This document shows, in pieces, positions 10,935 to 22,739 of a DNA stretch of 64,000 bases. Within the stretch, counting starts at the first letter, position 1. Every line of letters begins with the position of its first letter. The stretch comes from Choristoneura fumiferana. Its lineage: Eukaryota; Arthropoda; Insecta; Lepidoptera; Tortricidae. Under the pieces are notes generated by a model that saw nothing but the letters and a program-made list of their open reading frames with translations, was not told the origin of the DNA and did no database searches. The DNA lies in the NCBI RefSeq assembly GCF_025370935.1, contig NC_133474.1:12762681-12826680 (forward strand), written 5' to 3'. Both the position numbers and the translations under genes were made by a program.

Positions 10935-12820
10935 CATGAAATTTGGCACTATTTTTTTTATGCAAAGTCAATGAAAAACAAGATGTTATTTCTGAGAATT
11001 CCCACGGAAGTGCGACAAAATTCCTATAGCTTTTAAGCCAAATATTTACCTAGCCAGCTCGCTCTTTTATCTCGAGTAATATTTCGACACTTTTTGTTTG
11101 CTGTGTGTGTTTGTATTGGATTGATAGAATAACGTGCAATATTTTTTTTAGCAAAAAGTTATATTATTTAAGGCAGGCTCTCGCAGGTGTCATGGAAAAC
11201 TGTCTCAGAGAAGTTAGCGAAGCGTTGTCGTCGAACTACGTCGGAATTTGTCGACTTAAACCAATTTCACTTTAACTCCTCTAACAAACAACTTATAATA
11301 GAGTAACTTTGCAGATTACGTAATCTATTTTTGGCCAAATAACACCTGGAACTAGAGGTAGGAATTTGGGGAGAGGAATTTGTTACGTGCGATTTTCTGC
11401 ATGATGTAATGTAGGAAATATAAAGGCTATGATTCAAGCCATTCTTATGTATTAAGTATCTTTTTCATTTATAATCATCAGTATATTTTTACTTATTATC
11501 ATCAATATACGGGTACACTGCATTGCATTACGAGCATAATTATTAAATAAAACTTACGTTTGGATACACTTTTAAGCAATCAAAAATCTATCATTAAAAA
11601 AAAACACTTTAAATCCACTTTTTTGACCAAGTCAATAATAATGACAATAAATTTGCATGAAAGAGGAAAAAAAAACTTAGCACCATTATCGCAGCAAATG
11701 TTTGGCTGGCTAACTTACCTACTCTTGATACAACGTGTCCTGTAGGTCGGTGCTCCGGCTGATAAACAGTAAATTGCTTTTCTTTCCATTTCTTAAATAA
11801 CCTCCCGCCCCGCTGCCGTGGCCGCCCGCACCCGCCCGCGCCAGGGTACTCCAACGGAACCCGGGATGGAGGGACTTCGCGACGACACCATATTCTTTAC
11901 GGTTCCTAAAACAAAAGTTTAATTAACTTTGCTTCCCTTTAAAAATAAAGTAGCATTATGATCTAATTATTGTACAGACAATAAAAATACGCAAACGAGT
12001 GTATTATACAATTAGACACTTCTCCCCTGATCGTTAAAAGGGAAATTTAAATGGAATTTTTATGTCCAGCAATTAAGGATAACGTCGGCGTACTAGACAT
12101 TTTTGTAATTACAAAAATAAGATTCTTGAAATGTAGCGTGAAAAAGAATTAGGGCGAATTTAGTGGAAAATACTTTGAATGTTAAGGAAACATTGAATAT
12201 AAAAACAAAATGTTTTGCAATGAATTCCCAGAGTACAAAGAATCTAGAAATCAGAGTTTCGGAATACTGTTGTTTCTTTGTTATGTAGCGTATCTGGCGA
12301 GGCATAAACATTACGTTGTGCTATTAAATTAAGTAATTCTCATACTAAACAAATATTTTAGCCCTTGCACTATCACTAGGTACAATCAAATCTCCAAGTA
12401 TCTATTCTTATTCCACAGGAAAAAGCACATTTGATGATTCTATCGAACTCTACCGAAACTCTCATGAAAGATGTATGCGCCTTTGATTTTCCACAAACAC
12501 AGGTTCAGTGGGCAGCAGACAGGCCGGGCCGCAGCGGTAGCGGCGAGCGTGTCGAGATGGTGTGTGTACATGAAGACGGAGAACGGTTAAGAAGCCCTAG
12601 GGAGCCGCGGATTTATCGCCGCGGCCGCCGCCCGCGCCGCTCCGGCCCGCCTCGCTGATTTATACCGCGCAATCTCACAAAACTTACTTCACATTTAAAT
12701 TTTCAAACTGTCTAAGCTACTCTTAACGTCGACCATGTTATCTCATTCGATCGCCTATAAATTTTATGAGTTTCCACGCCTGACGCTTCCTATGCCTTAC
12801 TTAATAATGGCCCTTATTTT
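10935..12820. other. mostly AT-rich, two GC patches
   Basis: GC-rich blocks at 11800-11875 and 12500-12655. The second is open in one plus frame (12506-12658) after an acceptor-like CCACAAACACAG, Arg/Gly/Pro-rich; too little to call an exon. Confidence 0.35.
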
Positions 12821-12823
12821 TAA

Positions 12824-13040
12824 CTAGCGTTGTCTGCGACTTTTTCTGCAAAGAATTCGTTTATCGCTCGCCCTCGGGAACTATTTATTTTTTTGGGATA
12901 AGAGATACCTATCCATAGGTATTTATCACGGTCCTTTAATAAGATGCAAAATTGCACGGAAATCGGTTCAGTAGTTAAGATGTGAAATCGGAACAAGCAA
13001 ACAAACAAACTCAATTTCGCATTCATAATATTAGCAAGGA
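12824..13040 (-). mobile_element. Helitron (Lep1-related), minus strand
   Basis: On the minus strand it starts TCCTTGCTAATATTATGAAT and ends GCAGACAACGCTAG, with A before and T after. The internal part contains GAAATCG...AACCGATTTCCGTGC-type sequence, typical of this group. Both ends intact. Confidence 0.8.
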
Positions 13041-13044
13041 TTCC

Positions 13045-14220
13045 ATAAGTTCCCAAATTTATTTGAGCTAATGAGTTAGAGATGGAGTATGCTAATGAGT
13101 GAATTTCGGTGGAGAGTAATTAATTACATAGTACCCACTAAAAATATACAGTGGATTTCACTATGATTTCCTTGACAAAAGTATGAGATGTCAACATGAC
13201 ATTAGTAGCACAAAGGTTCCACGCTGGGTCATGGTTTAATTTGTTCGACTGTACGTATAAGCCAAAGAAAAATAAGTGGATTCCTTTCGCGTAGCATTTT
13301 AGTTAAAAGTTATTAGAAACTAATTTTGATAAAACTGTACTCGAATTTGTTATTGAATTTTAAAAAAACTTATCTCACAGTATTTAGCTACAATACAGGC
13401 CTTGCGGTAGTTAGCGGTATAAGTGAGTAACGAACGGTTATTCCGCTGGGATTCCCGAAATGAGCAAATCCCTAGCGCCTGTTATGAATATGTAATCTAA
13501 ATTTGGAATTCTCCGAGTGTGAGGCCGATGTTTGTCGCCGCAACTGTCTCGAACAAACATTCGCCTCGGTACCACGGCACCGCGCCGCGCCGCGCTCGCG
13601 TGATCTCAGCTTCCGCGCAGGAACATTCCACGCGACAGTTCAGCCCAGATTAAATCTTCGCGACAATCATGGTACAGAGTCCATCGGCGCAACCCCTCTC
13701 ATAATTTAGTTTGAAACTTTTTAATTAGCTTTATATTTGTGTTTGCAGATTGAGACTTCTCTCAGTTTGTCATTCGGGTGGCGGCGGTTGAAAAGTTATA
13801 TTATTAATAATGCCGTCTTTTGAAGGGTGTAATGTACTTTTATAAAAGTTACAAGGTTGCTGAATTATTTAATGCAGCCATTTGGTTCAACTTATTAACA
13901 TTTATTGTTGCTGGGTAAATATCTATTTATGTGTTAGCCTTAGATCCCTCCGAGTAGAAAAGTTATCAAAATAAGTAAACATTTTATGTGGATTTAAGAA
14001 ACTTAACTTAATTTACCTACTTAACCTATAATAACTAATCACTCTAGCAGCCTGAAAAAACTTGTTTTGCAGTGTCACTTCAATCGTGGGATGCGTAACT
14101 TCGTAGAAAAAAAAATTGACGCCCTTATACTAGTCCGTCTGTGCATCCGTTCGGATATGCGTAAGTCTGACTAAGTATTATTATCTCAGAAAAGATGTAT
14201 TAAGATGAAATGACAAAAGT
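13045..14220. other. unique DNA with CpG-rich block
   Basis: 13510-13700 is GC/CpG-rich (GGCACCGCGCCGCGCCGCGC). No repeat and no convincing ORF. Confidence 0.4.
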
Positions 14221-14221
14221 G

Positions 14222-14848
14222 GCAAAAAATCTGGCCCTCAAATGAATGCAGTAATAGGTAATACGGTATTTGACTATTTTGTATATGTTTTATGAATTAA
14301 AACTACACAATGCCTGTTATCGAATAGAAAAACAATTCTTAAGCTACCTTTACAAATAACTAAAGGTTTGAAATTCAAGATTAGACAGAGAAAGACTTAC
14401 TGGCATGTGACGTCACACGCCAGTACCGCCATACTTGCTGCATAGAGAAAAGCGTTTGAGAAAAAGACAGGTATATAGATTTTTCAAAAAATCACTATAA
14501 ATCCAATTTTCAACCGATTTAAATATTCTCTTCAGTAAACACTATATGTACGAGTATATCTATATTTTTTCATAATAATATTAAGATATGGGTATAAGAT
14601 ATATTTAGACGACCAGATGGCCTAGTGGTTAGAGAACCTGACTACGAAGCTTGAGGTCCCGGGTTCGATTCCCGTGTCGGGGCAGATATTTGTATGAAAA
14701 ATACGAATGTTTGTTCTACTGTGTATTTATACTATGTATTTAAGTATATGTATCTATCTATATAATTATATTTATCCGTTGCTCATTACAATCAGGAGTT
14801 GTCAAATACCGTATTTTGTATGTAGAGAGGGCCAAATTTTGTGCCGCT
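14222..14848. repeat. inverted-repeat element hosting a SINE-2
   Basis: The left arm contains CTGGCCCTC and TAATACGGTATTTGAC (about 14228-14275); the right arm holds the complement GTCAAATACCGTATT and GAGGGCCAAATTTTG (14798-14848). Arms about 50 bp. The SINE-2 lies next to the right arm. Confidence 0.6.
14608..14792 (+). mobile_element. SINE-2, tRNA-derived, A and B boxes intact
   Basis: A box TGGCCTAGTGG and B box GGTTCGATTCC are both present within a tRNA-like head, followed by an AT-rich body (TATTTATCCGTTGCTCATTA at the end). It sits inside an older inverted-repeat element (14222-14848). Confidence 0.82.
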
Positions 14849-14854
14849 GAGTAT

Positions 14855-16445
14855 ACCTACAAGATTTAGGTAAAGTAAAACATTACTATTCTTCTACTTT
14901 AAAAAAGAGTATTTTCTTTCGAAAACCGAGGAAATCAAAATATATGGAATCTTCTTGTTGGATAGAAGTAACTTAAAATTTAATGATTTAAGTTTCCAAT
15001 GACAATCACAAATTTCCAAGTACAAAAAAATTAAACAATATTGCTGTTTTTGCTCGTAGCAGTGGCACAATTGACTCGCACTTGGCCGAATAATGATTGA
15101 TGTGGGGTTCAATTATCAGTGTCAGAGAACTTTTGGTGGTAAGTATTTGATTGGGAAATTCCTTAAATTACCTACCACAAGCATTGATCGTTCATCCACC
15201 AGCGGTAAATAGCAGTTCGAAATTACTCCAGATTGGCGTTAGAGTGGCAAGAGTGTCTGAAATAATTTAGTAAATATTATCATGTGGCAAAACTTATTTA
15301 ATCATCGTAATTTATTAAAAGCATCATTGAGTATTTAATTTTTCTGCGTTTATCGTTGTAATTATACTTGTAGCTTCCTTAAAATTTACCTCCTTGCTAC
15401 TGTTGCGCTGTCTTTTTAATGCTTTTCGACGGACACTTTTGCATACACAGAGTTTACGCTCCTTCACTCTACACTCCATATATGTTACCAGACCAGCGTT
15501 TGAAATGATTTCAATTTCAGGACATGGCCGCACCTCAGATACCTAATAATGGCCAGGCTTTGTAGATTTCATTACTAAACCGAAAATAATTTTGTGCATT
15601 TGTTTGCTTCTTTCACGCTAAAGCAACATGCACATTTGCAAAACTTATAAGTAGTAACTAACTTTCAATAATAATTCCAACAGAGTACGACATAAAACAG
15701 TAAAAACGGATGAAAAAGGAACTAAAATTTTACATACTAAATTGTTACCATCTGCAAGCATTTTACGTCAAAAATGTGGCAGTTGCTAGGAAAGTGACAC
15801 TCTTATTTAATTTTTACTTTTTAAGTCACATTCCACCCACTGCATATTATTTATATTACATACTTCTAACTTTTTTTGAAAACTGTACTTCTTTTGATAT
15901 TAAAAGCTGACAAACTCTATAGTTCAAACTCTCACAAAAGTACAGCTAACTATTCGTTCTCCTCGGCTGACAATCGTATGTACAGTTGTTCGTAGTTGAG
16001 TTTACATGACTTGAATTCTGCCAAAGCCATGCAAACTAAATGTTGCCTACAAGTAGGACTACCTGTCTGTTTGTTACACGTAACTAAATGTGATTTAAGA
16101 CGGCCAACACAAATATTGGAATGCGTCTTCTTGGTCTGGTTGGTCCAATTAGACTAGGCTCGGACTATGCTCAAACTGAATAGTAATGAACCCTAGTTGG
16201 ATTTACGCAGCGCTAAATAAATAGGTGTTTCTAATTGTAAGTTTTGGGAGTGTGGGGTGCGTTGCTTAATTACATTTTGACCATTTTGGTGTCGCCATCT
16301 AAATCGTGTAGAAAGGTTTGATACAAAGACATTATCTACTTGGAAGTACAATAGTACTTATTATGGCATTGAAAAAATAGGCAATATATTTTCAATAAAA
16401 ATTTAAGGGTTAGTAAATATTCATTACCTGTGCTAACTCGGGGCA
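14855..16445. other. AT-rich unique DNA
   Basis: No repeat, RNA gene or coding-like frame recognised on either strand. Confidence 0.4.
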
Positions 16446-16458
16446 CGTTCTAGGGATT

Positions 16459-16757
16459 TCCATCCCAGCCTATATACGTCCCGCAGCTGGGCACAGGCCT
16501 CCTCTGAGAACAAGAGAGTTTGGGCCATAGTTCCCACGCGGGCCCAGTGCGGATTGGGAACTTCACACGCGCCATCGAATTGCTTCGCAGGTTAGTGCAG
16601 GTTTCCTCACGATGTTTTCCTTCACCGCAAAGCTCGTAGTAAATTTCAAATGTAATTCCGCACATGAATTTCGAAAAACTCAGAGGTGCGAGCCGGGGCT
16701 TGAACCCACGACCCTCTGCTTGAGAGGCGATAGGTCAAACCACTAGGCCACCACGGC
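16459..16757 (-). mobile_element. SINE-1, tRNA-derived, full length with target duplication
   Basis: Read on the minus strand: GCCGTGGTGGCCTAGTGGTT (A box), GTGGGTTCAAGCCCC (B box), a roughly 230-bp body, then GGGACGTATATAGGCTGGGA. A perfect 11-bp direct repeat TTCTAGGGATT flanks it (16448-16458 and 16758-16768). The intact promoter boxes and clean duplication suggest a fairly young insertion. Confidence 0.85.
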
Positions 16758-16794
16758 TTCTAGGGATTAGATATCGATAAAAAAGATGTCGATG

Positions 16795-16990
16795 TCCCAC
16801 TAATGTTATAAACGCAGAATCCCACTAATACCTTTTATAATCGCGAAAGTTTGTAGAGATGGACGGATGGATATTTAGATGTTCGTTACTCTTTCACGCA
16901 AAAAGTACCTACTGAAGGGATTTAAATGAAACTACAATAATATAGCTCCTACATAAGAATAACAGATAAGCTATTGTACTACCTGGTCAT
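16795..16990 (+). mobile_element. degenerate Helitron-like sequence
   Basis: Two imperfect starts (ACTAATGTTATAAACGCAGA, then ACTAATACCTTTTATAATCG) with GCGAAAGTTTGTAGAGATGG and TTTCACGCAAAAAGTACC. No clear end. An old copy. Confidence 0.5.
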
Positions 16991-17350
16991 TCTACAACCT
17001 GGACACCTGGACATTTTACGGCTTTGACGTAAGACGCCGGAGGGGCTATAATTTACAAATATATTGTGCAAATTGTCCAAAACTAATAACAATAAGTATC
17101 ACGTAAATGGAAAAAAATCTTTCATCTGCGAGTTATTCTGCTGTGTGCTGCAAAAACCGTAAGAGTTAATCTATGTATACAAATAATTGAATATTTTAAT
17201 GAAGTCTGTTAAATAATTCTACAAAAAATCCGCGATAGCATGTATATATCTTTTATGCGTAAGTCATTATCGCCAAAATAGTGATTTGAAAATAATGAAA
17301 TTTGATGTTTATTTTTTTAATGATATATTTAGTTATGATACTTATTCATG

Positions 17351-17478
17351 GCATCATCATCAACATCACCATCATCATCAACCGGAAGACGTCCACTGCT
17401 GAACAAAGGCCTCCCCTTAGAACGCCACAATGAACGACAACTCGCCACTTGCATCCACCGGTTTCCCGCAACTCTCAC
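17351..17478 (+). repeat. CAT-tailed repeat end
   Basis: A CATCATCATCAACATCACCA run, then CGGAAGACGTCCACTGCTGA and ACAAAGGCCTCCCC, a very common lepidopteran repeat end, possibly an RTE-related SINE or LINE terminus. Confidence 0.6.
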
Positions 17479-17739
17479 GATTTATTCATGTAAAAAAATA
17501 TTTTTATCGCTTTTGACATTTAAAGTAAATAATTTTTGTCTTTTATACTATGTATTTAGGACAAATATTTTAAAAGTTACGACGGTTACAAAGTGAGTGT
17601 GCGGTAATACTACGGCGTGGTCGATGTGGTACCTACGGCGGGAGTTCTAAATCCCAAAATCTACAAGTGTATTCTAAACACAAAAATAATAAGTTTATAG
17701 AAGTGAATTGCAATGACTTAGGTATTTTTATATGTATAA

Positions 17740-18295
17740 ATAGGCCAGCGTTTGACCACAATCACGCCTGGTGGTAAGCGTAGATGATGACTAAGATAGA
17801 GCACGCTTGACCAATTAATTCCCATTCACCCTTGATTTGAAGACGGCGGTAGCGATCAGGAAACACAGAAACCGGCAGAGCATTCCACTCCTTAGCTGTC
17901 CGGATAATAAAGGACGAGTGAAAACGCTTTGTGCGATTTTTAGGGATGCTGACATCATATAATAAAGGTGAAAAAATCACTTACTTCTAGTCAACCTGTG
18001 AAAGAAAGGGGCTGGTGGAATATAAGACGGTGTAGTTCCTACGCACATTCTCCGAAATGTAATCTGTAGAAAACTGACAGACAAGGTACTCTTCAGCCAA
18101 GACTGTGGTGACGAAAGTCACCATGGAATCAACACTGACGAGTTTCACTGCTCGCCCTTCCACCAAAGCTAAAGCAGCCAATTGATACTGAGCAGAGCCG
18201 TCCCAAATGTGACAGAAATACTTCATGCAGGACCGGACTTGGGCTCGGTAAAGGCCTAGGAGCTGCTCCGCATGCCGCTAGTATCTGGCCCCGAG
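17740..18295 (-). mobile_element. Jockey-like LINE, ORF2 C-terminal remnant
   Basis: Reading the minus strand from 18290: EQLLGLYRAQVRSCMKY then HIWDGSAQYQLAAL, typical of the segment after the RT palm in Jockey-type ORF2. After frameshifts comes RTKRFHSSFIIRTAKEWNAL with PVSVFPDRY, the characteristic carboxy end, and a 3' sequence running to about 17740. There are at least two frame changes. Truncated at 5' and dead. Clade assigned from motifs only. Confidence 0.7.
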
Positions 18296-21200
18296 TTAGC
18301 ATAAGTATGGACTGATATGTAGTAATCGGACCCGCATTGTAAAGGTTTTGCCTTTACTAGTATCAAGCAACTCCGAAACAAAAAATTCGTTTCTTGTATG
18401 GGGACACTTGTTATTTTATAGTTAATTTTATTTAATTTTTGCGGTTAGTTGGTGAAGCGGAGCTAGTCATAGACTTTTTTTTATTAATTTAATTCACTTG
18501 AAATTATATAATGCAATATGTTTTTCCAGTAGATTTTTGATTTAAAAATGCAGCATGATCTTATTGTCACTTCTATCTGTCAGCAGCTGTCAGCTCAAGA
18601 CACACAAGTGAGATTAGTTAGAGTTTTTTCTGTAACCTTAAAAAAGTCCTAGGTACACTACTTCTACACCTACTATGTATTTGTCGAAGTCACTAGATAG
18701 TTTTACAGACATGGATATAATAAGCCAAATGATGACAAATAGTGACAGTTGTGTGTAAATGATTAGTCGGGGGTTGATAGTCGCGGGCATGTCGCGGGTA
18801 TCATTCGCTGGCACACGAATGAGCACTGTTTGCACACGCGCGGCGCATGCCACCCTTTTGGCTTATTTTTCGGTGGGTAGTCCATACAATCCATACTTAG
18901 ACATATTGTAGAGTAAACATATTCTTTAAGCAACCCGGAGAGCGAGAAATGTGTGAGTTACGCTTGTGTTGGTACTCAGTTAAGACAAGTATAGAATGTC
19001 AGTACGTAAATTACTTAAAAAAATTAGGCAGCCTGGTGGGAATCAAGTTTGAGTCACGCCACTGATACAGATTAATGTCGATGACACTGAGAACTTGTGC
19101 ATCTGCAGCGTGGTAGATACGTGTATACTTGGATACGAAATACAGGTAGCAATCTGTAGGAGGCTAAAGTAAACATTACAAGGAAGAGAAGAAGTATCTA
19201 CCAATTCGGAGATTGCATTAAGCACCGACATAGCAATAATACTCGGCACGAGCAAGTATTGGATGAAATTAATCGAAGTTCGGATTACGGCAGCCACAGG
19301 GCTTTAATCTGCTCCGACGGTATCAGGGCGCGGACTTGTTATCTGTTTAATGTCTGGTAAACAACGGGATCAAGGGATAAGGAGCGTCCTTTCATACGGA
19401 GCTGGCCCTGCGGCGTCGGATTAGTGCGCCTTCCATCCGCGCAGATTGCTTCATGCCCTAGAATTAGTCTGACTGTTCATTTATAAATCAACTTTTTAGT
19501 TACATATTCTGACCTGCCTTCAACAAAATCAATTACTCTTTTCTGAGCCTCGAAAAAGATTACTTGCGGTGCTATGACTCAACACATGTACTTTCCTTGT
19601 ACTATAAAATTTAAATACAAATCTGTCAGAACTGAGCATCTACGCCGAGTGTCAAATGGAACATTACTTAACAGTTAGTGGCTTGTAATTGTCCGCTGAA
19701 TAACAATGCCGGCACGCACCCGACTCTATCAGCACCGACTTAAGACTCCATGCAAATTCAATTTCGTGCTCAAGCAATCCCACACGTAAGGCCAACCGAA
19801 CATATTATTGCTGGATTTATCTTTATTGCAGCCGTAGAACACTCGAACTAACTTCGACTGTCGAACTTGCGCCATTAGTGAAGACACCGAGATACAGGAT
19901 TGTTTTGGTAGGGGCGGAGTTGTAAGTCTTATAGCTTTTAGTACCGGCGTAGGGCTGGATTGCTTAATCTAAGGTAATACTTTTAGAATAATTGTCCGAA
20001 ATACCTATTAAGCTAGTACAGCTCCGCATCACGATTGATTGCCGTTCTCGCTATTCTAATGACTCGAACTACTCTCGACCGATGTCTGACCATTTGTACA
20101 GTTTAGATGCAATCCGTTAGAATTCATTCAAGATAAGTAACTGTCTACCTAGTTTAGGTAAAAACCATTGATGTCGCCGGAGCTTTCAATCGACTTCCTA
20201 CTTATTAAATGATGTTTGTATAAAAAGCAGTATGTATACAACGATGATATTGTCAACGTGGAATTCAATTTGGAATAAAATGGTAGGACAAAAAAATCAC
20301 GAGCCAGTGCGTCTGTCGAGTGCCTCTCTGTTATGACATAATGCGCGCAATACCAAACCATAATGCCGGTCGCACAAAAAGACGTCGCCGCCGGCCGTTT
20401 ACCAAGCTCGACGTCACGGGCTAATCCACCCGTAAAATGTCCCAAATCGCTACAAAAAAGTAGCCGACAAAAGTGTTGTTGTATAAACGTAAAATGAAAT
20501 TTAATAAACATCGAACAATGGGGTTGGAGATGTTTTTGGATGATCGAGATAGTGAATGGGAGATAAGCTCGCAAAAGGTTCGCAGGCTGCGCGTATGTTT
20601 GATGTCACCTCTCGTCGGCCGAGCGTGAATGTTGTAAGAGCAAAATTGCACGAACGCTAGTGGCATCTGCTAATGTGCGCTGCACAAATAGATACTTTTA
20701 ATTTCGCAGATGGAATGTCATTGAACAATGTTTCTCTGCGCAAAACTGTAATTTAGTAAAGTAACTAAAGTTTTTCCAATGTGGTTGTGCGTGAGGCGTA
20801 CACGCGCCTACGAGGTGTATGTACTCACTCCAATAATAACTGTGTTGCAAACATTTCTACATATACCTAACTAATAAGGTAAATCCATCACTATCGGTAG
20901 GTAAAATAATTAAATCCTTGAAAATCGCGCAATCATCCCAGAAGTGTATTAGGAGATAAGTATCAAACGTTTCTATTTAACTTCTCTCCGGGGCGGAAAT
21001 TCCCGGAGCGCCATATTGAAATGTTTATAATTAAATTACATAAAGACGAAGAAAATTAATTTCACTGTGCGAAGTGGCGAGCGCTGGGTTCCCGCGTCGC
21101 GCACAAAAGCGCGCACTCAAAGGCGGCGCTGCCGTCACTCGGCGAATTTAATTTCCAAGATGTTTTTGGAAATTACCGTGGAGTTGAATAATCACGTTAT

Positions 21201-21560
21201 AACTTAACAGTATTAAATTTTATACGTTGAAGTGTTAATATTTCATTTTCAAGTTAAATTTAATTAATTCCAAAGTTGGAGTACATTGGAATGAACGAGT
21301 ATTTGGAGCCGCGACAAGTCTTGTGATATCGGTATAATTTTGATAAATGAAGAAAGAACCCGAATGATACACAATTCATTTCTTTTTTTCATTTTCAATT
21401 GATGGTTTGCTGGAGGACGGTTTGAGGTCTTGTGTAATTGAAACTCTATTATTACTAATACATAATACACAGTGTTTGCCCCAGGTATTCAATAAGCGGT
21501 TGAGTATGTACTTTTAATGTGATGTTACTAATGAAATAACTTGATTAGGTTTCCAAAATA
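18296..21560. other. longest repeat-free stretch
   Basis: 3.3 kb with no element I recognise. Base-balanced blocks at 18740-18860, 19300-19460, 20280-20680 and 21060-21150. Long minus frames at 20149-20666 overlap each other in two registers and are not credible genes. Candidate conserved regulatory DNA or introns. Confidence 0.4.
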
Positions 21561-21562
21561 GA

Positions 21563-21638
21563 CTGACGAGCAAAAATTACAGGTCACTTTCATACCACAC
21601 TTTATATAGAAAGGGATCCGTTATTTTTGCTCGTCATT
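21563..21638. mobile_element. short MITE
   Basis: TGACGAGCAAAAATTAC and its near complement GTTATTTTTGCTCGTCA bracket about 40 bp. Probably a deleted mariner-like derivative. Confidence 0.6.
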
Positions 21639-21639
21639 G

Positions 21640-22465
21640 TATTTTATCTCAATTTGCTTGCGTCGTACTTATTTCCCGGTACCATGCAATTGTTTTCATT
21701 GTCTAGTTCCCCAAATTACTGGATATTATTGTTGGTTGTTTCTATATAGTAGATTGCTTTTCCGAGAAACGTATCGATTTCTAAAATAAGCAGTGTTCTA
21801 CAGTTACAAGAGAAAAATGTTACTGATTGGTTAACATTGGCCTTTTTCGTAGTTTTTGAAAACTTGTTTTATAAAAATAGCACGTCTATTCGAAAAAATG
21901 TTACATTTACTCGGTAAACTTTCAAGCATCAACATTTGTTGACCTAATAAGTGCATCGATATAAATAATTAAAATAACTAGATTAAAAACTTAATTAAAT
22001 CACATTCAAAGATGGCGCTGGATATCTCAGGAACTGTTCGCGCTTCCGGCACCCACTGCGCCACGGATCTCAGCCGAAGCGCCGCGCGACGAAACAAATT
22101 GATGTACCCAAATAATTATTAATGCCTCATGAAATTTAATTGGAAAAGTTGAATTTGTATCGCGCTCACGGCGTAGGTGAGCGATTCGAGCGAGCGCCCT
22201 GCGACTGTTTACGAGATAATTAATCTCAAAGTATTTACGGCTTTAATCGAGGCACTCTGCCCTGATGGGGAGCGAATAACTCTCGTATGTAATAACGTCG
22301 ACTGCTGTGTCAATATGCGTGGTTTAGGTGGTATGTACGCATTTTATAACTTTATTATAGTAGCAAACAAAGTTGAAGGTGGTAGGTTTAGGGAAAAATA
22401 TTTTTTAGTTTTGTATTTGGCTCCTTATCCTTCCTATAATGATGTAAATCTCTTCAAAACATTCT
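21640..22465. other. unique DNA, GC block at 22010-22100
   Basis: CGCTTCCGGCACCCACTGCG lies in a short GC-balanced block flanked by AT-rich DNA. The 120-residue frame at 22177 runs into family C and is not a gene. Confidence 0.4.
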
Positions 22466-22467
22466 TC

Positions 22468-22738
22468 TTTTTTTTATTCGACTGGATGGCAAACGAGCAA
22501 GTGGGTCTCCTGATAGTCAGAGATCACCACCGCCCATAATAATCTGCAACACCAGGGGTATTGCAGATGCGTTGCCAACATAGAGGCCTAAGATGGGATA
22601 CCTCAAGTGCCAGTAATTTCACCGGCTGTCTTACTCTCCTCGCCGAAACACAACATTGCAAGCACTGCTGCTTCACGGCACCAAGATGGTGGTAGCAATT
22701 CGAGCGGACCTTGCACAAGGTCCTACCACCTGCAAGTT
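22468..22738 (+). mobile_element. repeat family C, copy 1
   Basis: TTCGACTGGATGGCAAACGA, AGTGGGTCTCCTGATAGTCA, CTGCAACACCAGGGGTATTG, then CACCGGCTGTCTTACTCTCC and AGGTCCTACCACCTGC. Open frames through it are not conserved between copies. Confidence 0.7.
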
Positions 22739-22739
22739 T

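Noticed and set aside
12431..12658. 75-residue frame, Arg/Gly/Pro-rich
   Set aside because: Acceptor-like sequence exists, but the peptide looks like a reading of a CpG-rich tract; no further support.
14608..14680. tRNA gene candidate
   Set aside because: Head of SINE-2; followed by the SINE body, and the same head occurs at 5656.
20149..20666. 141- and 81-residue minus-strand frames
   Set aside because: They overlap in different registers, contain no domain, leader or splice context I recognise, and codon choice follows the local AT-rich composition.
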